Origin: Mollicutes bacterium
GTDB lineage: Bacteria; Bacillota_I; Bacilli_A; RF39; UBA660
DNA length: 7,929 nucleotides
Assembly (NCBI GenBank): GCA_012510695.1
Contig: JAAZHN010000003.1
Span: 1-7,929 of the forward strand
Direction of reading: 5' to 3'
Part shown: one piece after another, positions 1 to 6,282 of the stretch
How positions within the stretch are numbered: the stretch's first letter is position 1
Layout of the letters: each line of letters opens with the position of its first letter
Notes under the pieces: generated by a model
Seen by the model: the letters and a program-made list of their open reading frames with translations, nothing else
What the model was told of the DNA's origin: nothing
Databases searched by the model: none
Made by a program: the position numbers and the translations under genes

Positions 1-118
1 TAAAAATATCATCCACTAAAGAAGAAACGATTTTTCCAAAAGCAGCTCCAATCATAACCCCAACAGCTAAGTCGATAACATTACCTCTTGAAATAAATTT
101 TTTAAATTCTTTTAACAT
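1..118 (-). CDS. mscL: Large-conductance mechanosensitive channel MscL, N-terminal fragment (cut by window edge)
   Basis: Reading the minus strand from the ATG at 118 gives 39 codons that run off the left edge with no stop. The peptide begins MLKEFKKFISRGNVIDLAVG and continues through VMIGAAFGKIVSSLVDDIF. This is the classic MscL start: a short amphipathic N-terminal helix, the RGNVIDLAVGV segment, then the glycine/alanine-rich pore helix TM1 (GAAFGKIVSSLV). MscL is a homopentameric inner-membrane channel of about 120-150 residues that opens under membrane tension to release solutes during osmotic downshock. Only about the first quarter is present, so TM2 and the C-terminal bundle cannot be checked. 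The start is well supported by a strong Shine-Dalgarno sequence 5 nt upstream. The gene is divergent from miaB and not part of the plus-strand units. Confidence 0.93.
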   Translation of the reverse strand, partial: MLKEFKKFISRGNVIDLAVGVMIGAAFGKIVSSLVDDIF

Positions 119-123
119 ATAAA

Positions 124-132
124 TCCTCCTTT
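124..132 (-). promoter_or_regulatory. Strong Shine-Dalgarno site of mscL
   Basis: Read on the minus strand this is AAAGGAGGA, followed by 5 nt and then the ATG at 118. It is a near-perfect match to the anti-Shine-Dalgarno end of 16S rRNA and fixes the mscL start codon. It is the strongest ribosome-binding site in the window. Confidence 0.85.
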
Positions 133-137
133 AATTT

Positions 138-166
138 ATAATAGCATATATATATTGCTAATTAAA
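138..166 (-). promoter_or_regulatory. Candidate mscL promoter with extended -10
   Basis: On the minus strand, TGC followed by TATTAT (positions 143 down to 138) forms an extended -10 element, TGnTATTAT. A 17-bp spacer leads back to a poor -35 (TTTAAT, 166 to 161), which the extended -10 could compensate for. Transcription would begin near 131, giving a leader of about 13 nt that starts at the Shine-Dalgarno site. A short inverted repeat, TAGCA at 142-146 and TGCTA at 156-160, overlaps the element and might be a binding site, but the arms are only 5 bp. The region is A+T-rich, so chance matches are common. Confidence 0.5.
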
Positions 167-184
167 GGGATTAAATAGAACAAC

Positions 185-213
185 TTTATCTTTAATTATT
201 GTCATGATATAAT
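185..213 (+). promoter_or_regulatory. Promoter of miaB with perfect extended -10
   Basis: TGATATAAT at 205-213 is a perfect extended -10 (TGn plus TATAAT at 208-213) for the housekeeping sigma factor. The -35 position for a 17-bp spacer (185-190, TTTATC) is a poor match, which is normal for extended -10 promoters. The predicted transcription start is near the G at 220, leaving a leader of about 13 nt before the ATG at 233. The in-frame TTG at 218 lies at or before this start, so it cannot be the translation start if the promoter is real. Confidence 0.65.
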
Positions 214-219
214 TTTTTT

Positions 220-229
220 GGATGTGATG
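220..229 (+). promoter_or_regulatory. Start-deciding ribosome-binding site of miaB
   Basis: GGATGTGATG contains GTGAT (224-228) 4 nt before the ATG at 233. GGTGAT, 3 or 4 nt before ATG, is also found at ftsK (1687-1692) and der (4948-4953), and pairs with the 3'-terminal AUCACC of 16S rRNA. The shared spacing favours ATG 233 over TTG 218, GTG 224 and ATG 227. Confidence 0.5.
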
Positions 230-232
230 AAA

Positions 233-1639
233 ATGAAATTACCAGATATGAATGAAGCAAGATTAAGAAATAATCAAAACATTGATTTTTTATATTTAGA
301 TAAAATCGAATACTCAGGTCTTTATAATGGCAAAAAATATTATTTAAGGACTTATGGTTGTCAGATGAATGTTCATGATTCAGAAGAATTAAAATACCTG
401 GTTGAATCTTTAGGATTTAGTGAAACTAAGGTGATGAAGGATGCTGATTTAATCATTTTAAATACATGTGCGATTAGAGAAAATTCTCATGATAAAGTAT
501 TTGGTTTTTTAGGTCGTTGTAAACATTTAAAAGAAAAAAACAAAGATTTAATTATTTGTCTTGCAGGCTGTATGCCTCAAGAAAGAAGTGTAATTGATAC
601 AATCTTAGAAAAATATAGATATATTGATATTGTTATTGGTACTCATAATAAACATGAATTAAGAAGTATGTTGATTGAAAGAAAATCAGGATTAAATATC
701 AATGTTTTAAGTAATAGTAATGAAGTTATTGAAAATATTAATTATAAACATGATTCTAAAGTTACAGCTTGGGTAAATATAATGTATGGTTGTGATAAGT
801 TTTGTACATATTGTATTGTTCCTTATACAAGGGGTAAACAAAGAAGTAGAAAACATGAAGATATTTTAAAAGAGATTGATGAATTAATTGATCTTGGTTA
901 TCAAGAAATAACCCTACTTGGTCAAAATGTTAATGCTTATGGCAAAGATTTAGAAGGAGAAATCGAGTTTTCTCAATTACTTGAAATGGTTAGTAAAACA
1001 AATATTCCAAGAATTAGATTTGTAACAAGTCATCCTTGGGATTTTACTGATGAGATGATTGAAGTAATAAGTAAAAATAAAAATATTATGCCTTACATTC
1101 ACTTGCCAGTTCAATCGGGAAGTGACAGGATTTTAAAATTGATGGGAAGAAGATATACTAAAGAAAAATATTTAGAACTATTTAATAAAATAAAAATGAA
1201 AATCCCTAATGTTTCGATTACTACTGATATAATTGTTGGTTTCCCAAATGAAACAGATGAGGATTTTAAACATACTCTTGACATAGTTGATGAATGTAAA
1301 TTTGACGGAGCATATACGTTTATTTATTCACCAAGAGAAAATACTCCCGCGGCTAAAATGGAGGATAATATTTCTTTAGAAGTTAAACAAGAAAGATTAC
1401 AACAATTAAATGAAAAAGTAAATGAGTATTCTTTATTAAATAATAAAAAGTATTTAGATAAAGAAATTGATGTTTTAATCTTAGAAGTAAATAGCAAAGA
1501 TAAAACTAAATATATGGGTTATACAGAAACAATGAAAGTTGTTAATGTAACAGGTGATGATATTAAAATAGGTCAAATAATTAAAGTTTTAATCCTTTCA
1601 GCTAAATCATTTAGTTTAGATGGAAAAAAGGTTAATTAA
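233..1639 (+). CDS. miaB: tRNA-2-methylthio-N6-dimethylallyladenosine synthase MiaB
   Basis: This radical-SAM enzyme adds a methylthio group to i6A37 of tRNAs, giving ms2i6A37 next to the anticodon; it needs the MiaA product, whose gene is not in the window. With the ATG at 233 it has 468 residues, slightly shorter than Bacillus YmcB. The N-terminal MTTase domain carries three auxiliary-cluster cysteines: C43 (YGCQMN), C79 (NTCAIRE) and C113 (AGCMPQE). The radical-SAM CxxxCxxC motif is C187, C191, C194 in YGCDKFCTYC, followed by IVPYTRGKQRSR. The last 60 or so residues form a TRAM tRNA-binding domain. YGCQMNVHDSE and IVPYTRGKQRSR fit MiaB rather than RimO or MtaB. An upstream in-frame TTG at 218 would add five residues (MDVMK) but lies in the promoter's transcription-start zone. 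The gene has its own promoter, and ftsK follows 56 bp downstream with another. I see no convincing terminator between them. Confidence 0.96.
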   Translation: MKLPDMNEARLRNNQNIDFLYLDKIEYSGLYNGKKYYLRTYGCQMNVHDSEELKYLVESLGFSETKVMKDADLIILNTCAIRENSHDKVFGFLGRCKHLKEKNKDLIICLAGCMPQERSVIDTILEKYRYIDIVIGTHNKHELRSMLIERKSGLNINVLSNSNEVIENINYKHDSKVTAWVNIMYGCDKFCTYCIVPYTRGKQRSRKHEDILKEIDELIDLGYQEITLLGQNVNAYGKDLEGEIEFSQLLEMVSKTNIPRIRFVTSHPWDFTDEMIEVISKNKNIMPYIHLPVQSGSDRILKLMGRRYTKEKYLELFNKIKMKIPNVSITTDIIVGFPNETDEDFKHTLDIVDECKFDGAYTFIYSPRENTPAAKMEDNISLEVKQERLQQLNEKVNEYSLLNNKKYLDKEIDVLILEVNSKDKTKYMGYTETMKVVNVTGDDIKIGQIIKVLILSAKSFSLDGKKVN

Positions 1640-1651
1640 AGAATAATCCAT

Positions 1652-1680
1652 TTGTTTTTAAGATTATTATATATTATAAT
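1652..1680 (+). promoter_or_regulatory. Sigma-A-type promoter of ftsK
   Basis: TTGTTT (1652-1657) and TATAAT (1675-1680) are separated by exactly 17 bp. The -10 is a perfect consensus and the -35 matches at its key TTG. Transcription would start near the G at 1687, giving a leader of only about 9 nt that begins with the ribosome-binding site GGTGAT (1687-1692), 3 nt before the ATG at 1696. Confidence 0.7.
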
Positions 1681-1695
1681 GAATATGGTGATACT

Positions 1696-3867
1696 ATGGC
1701 TAAACGTCGAAGAAAAAAGAAGAAACCAGAAAAAAAGCCTTTTAAGTATGGAGTAGAGTTAAATGGACTATTATTCTTTTTACTAGCAATAATTGGCATA
1801 CCCCCATTTGGCTTGGTCGGAATATTCATTAAAAACTTTGCGATGTTTTTAATGGGTAATGCAAATATTATTCTTTTAGTTATGTTTTTATATTTAGGAT
1901 TATATATGATGTTTAAAAGAAGTTTACCGGAGTTTTTTTCAGGCAGAAAAATAGGAATATATCTTTTAATTATTGTAGTATTAACATATATGCATATATC
2001 ATTAATCGATAGTTCAGGGTTTAGTGTTTCTGAAGTATTTACTTCAACATTAGATAATTTTAAAGATGCGATTAGTAATAGTGATGGGGCAATAAGTGTC
2101 GGTGGTGGATTCATCGGAGCATTTTTCTCATGGGCATTTATTAATCTTTTTGCTTTACAGGGTTCAAAAATAATTTTAGTTGTTTTAGGAATATTTGGAA
2201 TAATTATGTTATTTGAAATTGATTTTGCTCAAGTAGTTGAAAAAATAAAAACTAAAAGAGAAAATCGTCCTGTAAAAGAGAAAAAATCAAAAGAAAAAGA
2301 CTTAGAAGAATCAGAGCCTGAAGATGATCGAGTAATCATCAACAGTGTTCATGAATTAACAAGTAAAAGTGAACCAGTTGCAAGTCAAACTAATGAAATA
2401 ATGCCCGTAACAAGTGTTGAGGGTGAAGGACAATACATTTATCCATCTTTAGATATATTTGATCAACCAAAGGGTGGTAAAAAAGGTGCTTCAACTGATT
2501 TATTAATGCAAAATAAAGCAATTATTGAACAAGTCTTAAATGATTTTCAATTATATGGAAAAGTTGTTAATATCCATGAAGGTCCTGCAGTAACTCAATA
2601 TGAAGTTGAAATTAAAGCTGGAACTAAGTTAAGTCGAATCACAAGTATCAATAAAGAAATAGCTTTAGCCCTAGCGGCTAAAGATGTCAGAATCATGGCT
2701 CCTATCCCAGGTAAGAGTACTGTTGGAATTGAGATTCCTAATAAAGTTGTTAGTTCAGTTCCAATTAGAGAAGTTTTAGCAAATATTCCAAAACATATGG
2801 AATCATCAAATATCTTAGTTGTCTTAGGAAAAGATTTAATGGGTAATGTCATGACTGCAGATCTTTCCAAGATGCCTCATTTACTTGTCGCAGGATCTAC
2901 TGGTTCAGGTAAATCAGTATGCATCAATAGTTTTATTGCCTCAATACTAATGAGATACTCAGATGATCAAGTTAAGTTAATTTTAATCGATCCTAAAAAG
3001 GTTGAATTATCAAATTATAAAAATATTCCTCATTTAATGTATCCAGTTGTTACCGATCCAAAACAAGCGAATGTAGTTTTGAAAAAATTAGTTGAAGAAA
3101 TGGAACGAAGATATGCAGTGTTTAGTGAAAAAGAGTGTAAAAACATTGCTACTTATAATGAATATATCGAACGTGAAATGAGAAGAAGACCAGATGAAGG
3201 TTTAAAACCATTACCATATATAGTTGCAATTATCGATGAATTAGCGGACCTTATGTTAGTCGCGGCTAAAGAAGTAGAAGACTCAATTATGAGAATAACC
3301 CAAATGGCAAGAGCGGCTGGAATTCATTTAATTGTCGCGACTCAAAGACCATCAACAGATGTTATTACCGGCATTGTTAAAGCTAATATTCCTTCAAGAT
3401 TATCCTTTGCCGTTAGTAGTGGAATCGATTCAAGAACAATCCTAGATATGCAAGGTGCAGAAAAACTTCTTGGTAAAGGAGATATGCTCTATTTACCGAT
3501 GGGTGAAAATTCACCGATTAGAATTCAAGGAACATTTATTTCTGATGATGAAACAAAAAGATTAATTGAATTTATTACAAGTAATCGTAAAGCCCATTTT
3601 GATAAAGATGTCCTGGCATTTACTGAAAATAAAAGTACAATAGGTGAATCAGATGAAGAATATGATGACCCAATGTATGATGAAATTGTCGAATTTGCGC
3701 TTAGAAATGGTAAAATAAGTGCTTCATTACTCCAAAGAAAATTCAGATTAGGATTCAACAGAGCAGCAAGAATTGTCGACCTTTTAGAAGAAAGAGGAAT
3801 AGTTGGACCACAAAATGGTTCTAAACCAAGAGAAGTTTTAATTAAATTAAAAGATGATGATGAATAA
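1696..3867 (+). CDS. ftsK: DNA translocase FtsK/SpoIIIE
   Basis: This is a membrane-anchored hexameric ATPase that pumps chromosomal DNA through the closing septum. It has 723 residues, near the size of Bacillus SpoIIIE (about 790). A very basic N-terminus (KRRRKKKKPEKKP) precedes four or five hydrophobic segments at about 23-45, 57-73, 86-104, 136-154 and 157-175. A charged linker (about 176-265) is rich in Lys and Glu. The alpha domain follows at about 265-390. The RecA-like beta motor has Walker A GSTGSGKS at 400-407 (K406) and a Walker B-type IIDELADLM with D514-E515. The C-terminal winged-helix gamma domain, about 655-720, ends RIVDLLEERGIVGPQNG and reads polar DNA motifs in this family. 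Membrane segments argue for FtsK/SpoIIIE rather than soluble SftA; a sporulation role cannot be judged here. The start is supported by GGTGAT 3 nt upstream. The coding end (DDDE, then TAA) forms part of a terminator hairpin. The gene appears to be transcribed alone. Confidence 0.96.
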   Translation: MAKRRRKKKKPEKKPFKYGVELNGLLFFLLAIIGIPPFGLVGIFIKNFAMFLMGNANIILLVMFLYLGLYMMFKRSLPEFFSGRKIGIYLLIIVVLTYMHISLIDSSGFSVSEVFTSTLDNFKDAISNSDGAISVGGGFIGAFFSWAFINLFALQGSKIILVVLGIFGIIMLFEIDFAQVVEKIKTKRENRPVKEKKSKEKDLEESEPEDDRVIINSVHELTSKSEPVASQTNEIMPVTSVEGEGQYIYPSLDIFDQPKGGKKGASTDLLMQNKAIIEQVLNDFQLYGKVVNIHEGPAVTQYEVEIKAGTKLSRITSINKEIALALAAKDVRIMAPIPGKSTVGIEIPNKVVSSVPIREVLANIPKHMESSNILVVLGKDLMGNVMTADLSKMPHLLVAGSTGSGKSVCINSFIASILMRYSDDQVKLILIDPKKVELSNYKNIPHLMYPVVTDPKQANVVLKKLVEEMERRYAVFSEKECKNIATYNEYIEREMRRRPDEGLKPLPYIVAIIDELADLMLVAAKEVEDSIMRITQMARAAGIHLIVATQRPSTDVITGIVKANIPSRLSFAVSSGIDSRTILDMQGAEKLLGKGDMLYLPMGENSPIRIQGTFISDDETKRLIEFITSNRKAHFDKDVLAFTENKSTIGESDEEYDDPMYDEIVEFALRNGKISASLLQRKFRLGFNRAARIVDLLEERGIVGPQNGSKPREVLIKLKDDDE

Positions 3868-3885
3868 TCATCTTTTTGTTTGTTT
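3849..3885 (+). terminator. Rho-independent terminator overlapping the ftsK stop codon
   Basis: AAAAGATGAT (3849-3858) and its exact reverse complement ATCATCTTTT (3867-3876) form a 10-bp stem around an 8-nt loop, followed by a T-rich tract interrupted by single Gs. The left arm lies in the last ftsK codons, and the stop TAA at 3865-3867 spans the end of the loop and the first base of the right arm. Only three pairs are G-C, so the hairpin is weak by textbook standards. The T-tract and the new promoter immediately downstream support termination here. The GATGATGATG repeat also allows a shorter alternative stem. Confidence 0.62.
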
Positions 3886-3912
3886 GCTTTTTTCTCTTAT
3901 TTTTAATATAAT
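3884..3912 (+). promoter_or_regulatory. Sigma-A-type promoter of the engB-pilin-der unit
   Basis: TTGCTT (3884-3889) and TATAAT (3907-3912) are 17 bp apart, with a perfect -10 and TTG in the -35. It lies directly after the ftsK terminator. The predicted start near 3919 gives a leader of about 17 nt that opens with the AGGAAGG ribosome-binding site (3920-3926), 9 nt before the engB ATG at 3936. Confidence 0.7.
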
Positions 3913-3935
3913 TTTACTTAGGAAGGCAGATATAT

Positions 3936-4529
3936 ATGAATATAGATACTTCAAATTTAGAAGTTTTAGCAACTAGAACTAGTCAATATCCAGTGGATGA
4001 TTTACCTGAGTTTTTATTACTTGGAAGAAGTAATGTTGGTAAGAGTAGTTTTATCAATACAATCTTAAATCGAAAAAACTATGCCAAGGTTAGTTCTAAA
4101 CCAGGGAAAACTCAAACATTAAATTTTTATTTAGTCAATGAAGATTTTTATTTAGTTGATGCTCCTGGATATGGCTATGCCGCAGTTAATAAACAACAAC
4201 AAAAAAAATTCGGTTTAATGATTGAAGAATATTTAAGAAATAGAGAACACTTAGAAAGAGTTTTCTTACTTATCGATTATCGTCATAAACCAAGTGAAGA
4301 TGATCGTTTAATGTATGAATTTTTGAAATATTATCAAGTCCCGATTACAATAATCGCGACTAAGTTTGATAAAGTGAAAAAGAATAACCGTGAAAAACAA
4401 AATAAGTTAATTAAAGAACAATTAAAATTAGATAATTTAGATGAAGTCATTTTCTTCTCAGCGATTAATAAACGAGGTAAAGAAGATGTCTATGAAATCA
4501 TTAAGAATTATTTAGCTGAAAGGGAATAA
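3936..4529 (+). CDS. engB: Ribosome-biogenesis GTP-binding protein EngB (YsxC/YihA)
   Basis: This is a small TRAFAC-class GTPase that binds late 50S precursors and is needed for large-subunit assembly. It acts in the cytoplasm. It has 197 residues, the family's usual length, and every G motif is intact. G1/Walker A is GRSNVGKS at 30-37. The switch I region has KPGKTQTLNF at 55-64. G3 is DAPGYGYA at 75-82, G4 is TKFDK at 142-146, and G5 is SAINKRG at 175-181. YGYA after DAPG and the GKTQTLNFY switch are typical of EngB and separate it from Era or Der. The start is the ATG after AGGAAGG. It is the first gene of the second transcription unit; the stop lies only 2 nt before the next ATG, so translation of the pilin-like gene is probably coupled to it. 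In Bacillus engB usually sits beside lon or clpX, so this neighbourhood differs. Confidence 0.96.
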   Translation: MNIDTSNLEVLATRTSQYPVDDLPEFLLLGRSNVGKSSFINTILNRKNYAKVSSKPGKTQTLNFYLVNEDFYLVDAPGYGYAAVNKQQQKKFGLMIEEYLRNREHLERVFLLIDYRHKPSEDDRLMYEFLKYYQVPITIIATKFDKVKKNNREKQNKLIKEQLKLDNLDEVIFFSAINKRGKEDVYEIIKNYLAERE

Positions 4530-4531
4530 GT

Positions 4532-4948
4532 ATGAATAAAAAAGGGTTTACATTAGTAGAGTTATTAGTTGTCATTATTATACTTGGGGCTTTAATAGTA
4601 TTCATCGCACCTACTTTTTTGAGAGCTGATGATAGTTCTAAAAATAAAGTTTTACAATCTAAAATAGAAGGTATTGAACAAGCAGCTGTTTTATGGGCTC
4701 AGAGTTATAGTTTTGATCTTGTTTGGACTAATACACAATGTTCAATAATTGATCGGGATTTAGTACCAAGTTCTAGAAATATTAATTGCGAAAAATCAGT
4801 AGTGAATATTCAAAGACTCATCGATGATAAATTTTTAACACCAGAAAAAGAAGGTAAAGTTTTTGATCCGGTAACTAATACTCCTTTAGAAGGAGATATT
4901 GCTCTTAGTAAGTATTATGGTTCATATTATGCCGTGTACCAAAAATAG
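4532..4948 (+). CDS. Type IV prepilin-like protein with N-terminal methylation motif
   Basis: The 138-residue product begins MNKKGFTLVELLVVIIILGA, a textbook type IV prepilin/pseudopilin signal. The leader MNKKG would be cut by a PilD/ComC-type peptidase after G5 and the new N-terminal F6 methylated, and the Glu at mature position 5 (E10) is present. Residues 11-29 form one hydrophobic helix, continuing into an amphipathic helix (about 36-60). The C-terminal part is short and polar, with two cysteines, C70 and C86, that could form a disulfide outside the cell, and a QRLIDDKFLTPEKEGKV stretch seen in many Gram-positive pseudopilins. Homologues serve in DNA-uptake (ComG-type) or type II secretion-like fibres, but no assembly ATPase, platform protein or prepilin peptidase lies in the window, so its exact role is unknown. 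Shine-Dalgarno GAAAGGG (4518-4524) lies inside the engB end. The stop is 9 nt before der. Confidence 0.9.
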   Translation: MNKKGFTLVELLVVIIILGALIVFIAPTFLRADDSSKNKVLQSKIEGIEQAAVLWAQSYSFDLVWTNTQCSIIDRDLVPSSRNINCEKSVVNIQRLIDDKFLTPEKEGKVFDPVTNTPLEGDIALSKYYGSYYAVYQK

Positions 4949-4957
4949 GTGATTTAA

Positions 4958-6262
4958 ATGAAAGATACAGTATGTATAATTGGTAAACCAAATGTTGGTA
5001 AAAGTACGGTTTTTAACCGTTTAATAGGTGAAAGAAAATCGATTACACTAGATACTCCAGGGGTCACAAGAGATCGAATTTATGGGACAGTTAATTACCG
5101 AGACTATTCTTTTTATTTGATTGATACTGGAGGAATTGAAATCGAAAAAAGTGAAATCAATGAACAAATAAAGATTCAAGCAGAAGTTGGTATATATGAG
5201 TCTGATGTTGTTATTTTTTTAGTTGATGGTAAAGAAGATTTAACAATTGAAGATTATCAAATTAGAGATTTACTTAAAAAAAGTGGTAAAGAAGTAATAG
5301 TCGCGGTTAATAAACTAGATAATGTTAAAAGACATGAAGAAAATATTTATAGTTTTTATGAACTTGGTTTTCCGACTGTTTTAGGAATCAGTGGTGAACA
5401 TAATTTAGGAATTGGAGAGTTACTTGAAGAAATAATTAAGCACTTAACTCCGAAAGAAGATAGTGATACTGATGATATTTTAAAATTTAGTTTAATTGGT
5501 AGACCAAACGTTGGTAAAAGTAGTTTAATAAATGCTCTTTTAAAAGAAGAAAGAGCAATAGTTAGTGATGAGCCAGGAACAACTAGAGACGCTACTGATA
5601 CAAAGTTTAAATACGATAAAGAAGAGTATATTGTTATCGATACAGCGGGAATGAGAAAAAAAGGAAGAGTTTTTGAAACAATCGAAAAATATAGCCTTTT
5701 AAGAAGTATTAAAGCAATTGATCGTTCTGATGTTTGTGTTGTTGTTATCAATGCTGATGAAGGTATTATAGAACATGATAAACATATAGCCGGTTATGCA
5801 ATAGAATCTGGTAAACCAGTTGTCATTGCGGTTAATAAATGGGACTTAGTTTTAGAAAAAAACATCAAAGAGTGGGAGAAAAAAATTAAAGATAACTTCC
5901 AATTTATTCCTTATGCCCCGATTGTTTATTTATCAGCAGTTACTAAAAAAAGAATTAATACACTTATGCCTGAAATAATTAGAGTTTATGAAAACTCTAG
6001 AAGAGAAGTTAAAACAAGTGCGATTAATGATGTAATAAGTGATGCTGTATTAATGCACTCACCACCTTCATATAAGGGTAAAAAACTAAAGATATACTTT
6101 GTTAATCAAAGTGGCACGAAACCACCAAAATTCACCTTCAATGTAAATAACAAAGGTTTAATCCACTTTAGTTATGAAAGATATTTAGAAAATGTTATCA
6201 GAGATAATTTTGATTTTACTGGAACACCAATCGTATTTGTCTTTAAAAATAAAAAAGATTAA
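4958..6262 (+). CDS. der: Ribosome-assembly GTPase Der (EngA)
   Basis: Der is an essential bacterial GTPase with two tandem G domains and a KH-like C-terminal domain; it binds the 50S precursor and promotes its maturation. The 434 residues match Bacillus Der (about 436). G domain 1 has GKPNVGKS at 9-16, PGVTRD at 34-39 (T38), DTGG at 56-59 and NKLD at 118-121. A short acidic linker (about 164-175) follows. G domain 2 has GRPNVGKS at 181-188, PGTTRD at 206-211, DTAG at 228-231, NKWD at 293-296 and SAV at 326-328. The KH-like domain spans about 350-434 and includes HSPPSYKGKKLKIYF and GTKPPKF. All motifs are intact. The ATG follows GGTGAT (4948-4953) by 4 nt, and the first G of that site directly abuts the TAG of the pilin-like gene. 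It is the third gene of the operon begun by engB, so two 50S-assembly GTPases are co-transcribed. Confidence 0.97.
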   Translation: MKDTVCIIGKPNVGKSTVFNRLIGERKSITLDTPGVTRDRIYGTVNYRDYSFYLIDTGGIEIEKSEINEQIKIQAEVGIYESDVVIFLVDGKEDLTIEDYQIRDLLKKSGKEVIVAVNKLDNVKRHEENIYSFYELGFPTVLGISGEHNLGIGELLEEIIKHLTPKEDSDTDDILKFSLIGRPNVGKSSLINALLKEERAIVSDEPGTTRDATDTKFKYDKEEYIVIDTAGMRKKGRVFETIEKYSLLRSIKAIDRSDVCVVVINADEGIIEHDKHIAGYAIESGKPVVIAVNKWDLVLEKNIKEWEKKIKDNFQFIPYAPIVYLSAVTKKRINTLMPEIIRVYENSRREVKTSAINDVISDAVLMHSPPSYKGKKLKIYFVNQSGTKPPKFTFNVNNKGLIHFSYERYLENVIRDNFDFTGTPIVFVFKNKKD

Positions 6263-6265
6263 AAT
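6237..6265 (+). promoter_or_regulatory. Possible weak internal promoter before the last gene
   Basis: TTGTCT (6237-6242) and TAAAAT (6260-6265) are 17 bp apart, the same spacing as the ftsK and engB promoters. The -10 overlaps the der stop codon. A transcript would start near 6272, inside the GAGGAG ribosome-binding site, which would weaken translation from it. In such A+T-rich DNA this may be a chance match, and the 20-bp gap is also consistent with simple read-through from der. Confidence 0.25.
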
Positions 6266-6282
6266 AATATGAGGAGTAAATT

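Noticed and set aside
142..160. TAGCA-(9)-TGCTA inverted repeat as a regulator operator in the mscL-miaB gap
   Set aside because: The arms are 5 bp around an alternating TA tract with imperfect symmetry; too little to claim a specific operator, so it is only mentioned under the mscL promoter.
1642..1668. Inverted repeat AATAATC / GATTATT between miaB and ftsK as a miaB terminator
   Set aside because: The stem is 7 bp with one G-C pair and a 13-nt loop, and no T-tract follows; it overlaps the ftsK promoter and is expected by chance in such A+T-rich DNA.
1674..2114. Minus-strand open frame of 146 codons opposite the start of ftsK
   Set aside because: It is antisense to the membrane region of a clear ftsK gene and has no recognisable domain; its hydrophobic composition mirrors the opposite strand.
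2595..3758. Two short minus-strand open frames (2595-2870 and 3525-3758) within ftsK
   Set aside because: Both lie opposite conserved FtsK motor or gamma-domain codons with no independent coding evidence.
5356..5751. Minus-strand open frame of 131 codons opposite der
   Set aside because: It is fully antisense to the intact Der G domains and its product resembles no family; a shadow of der codon use.
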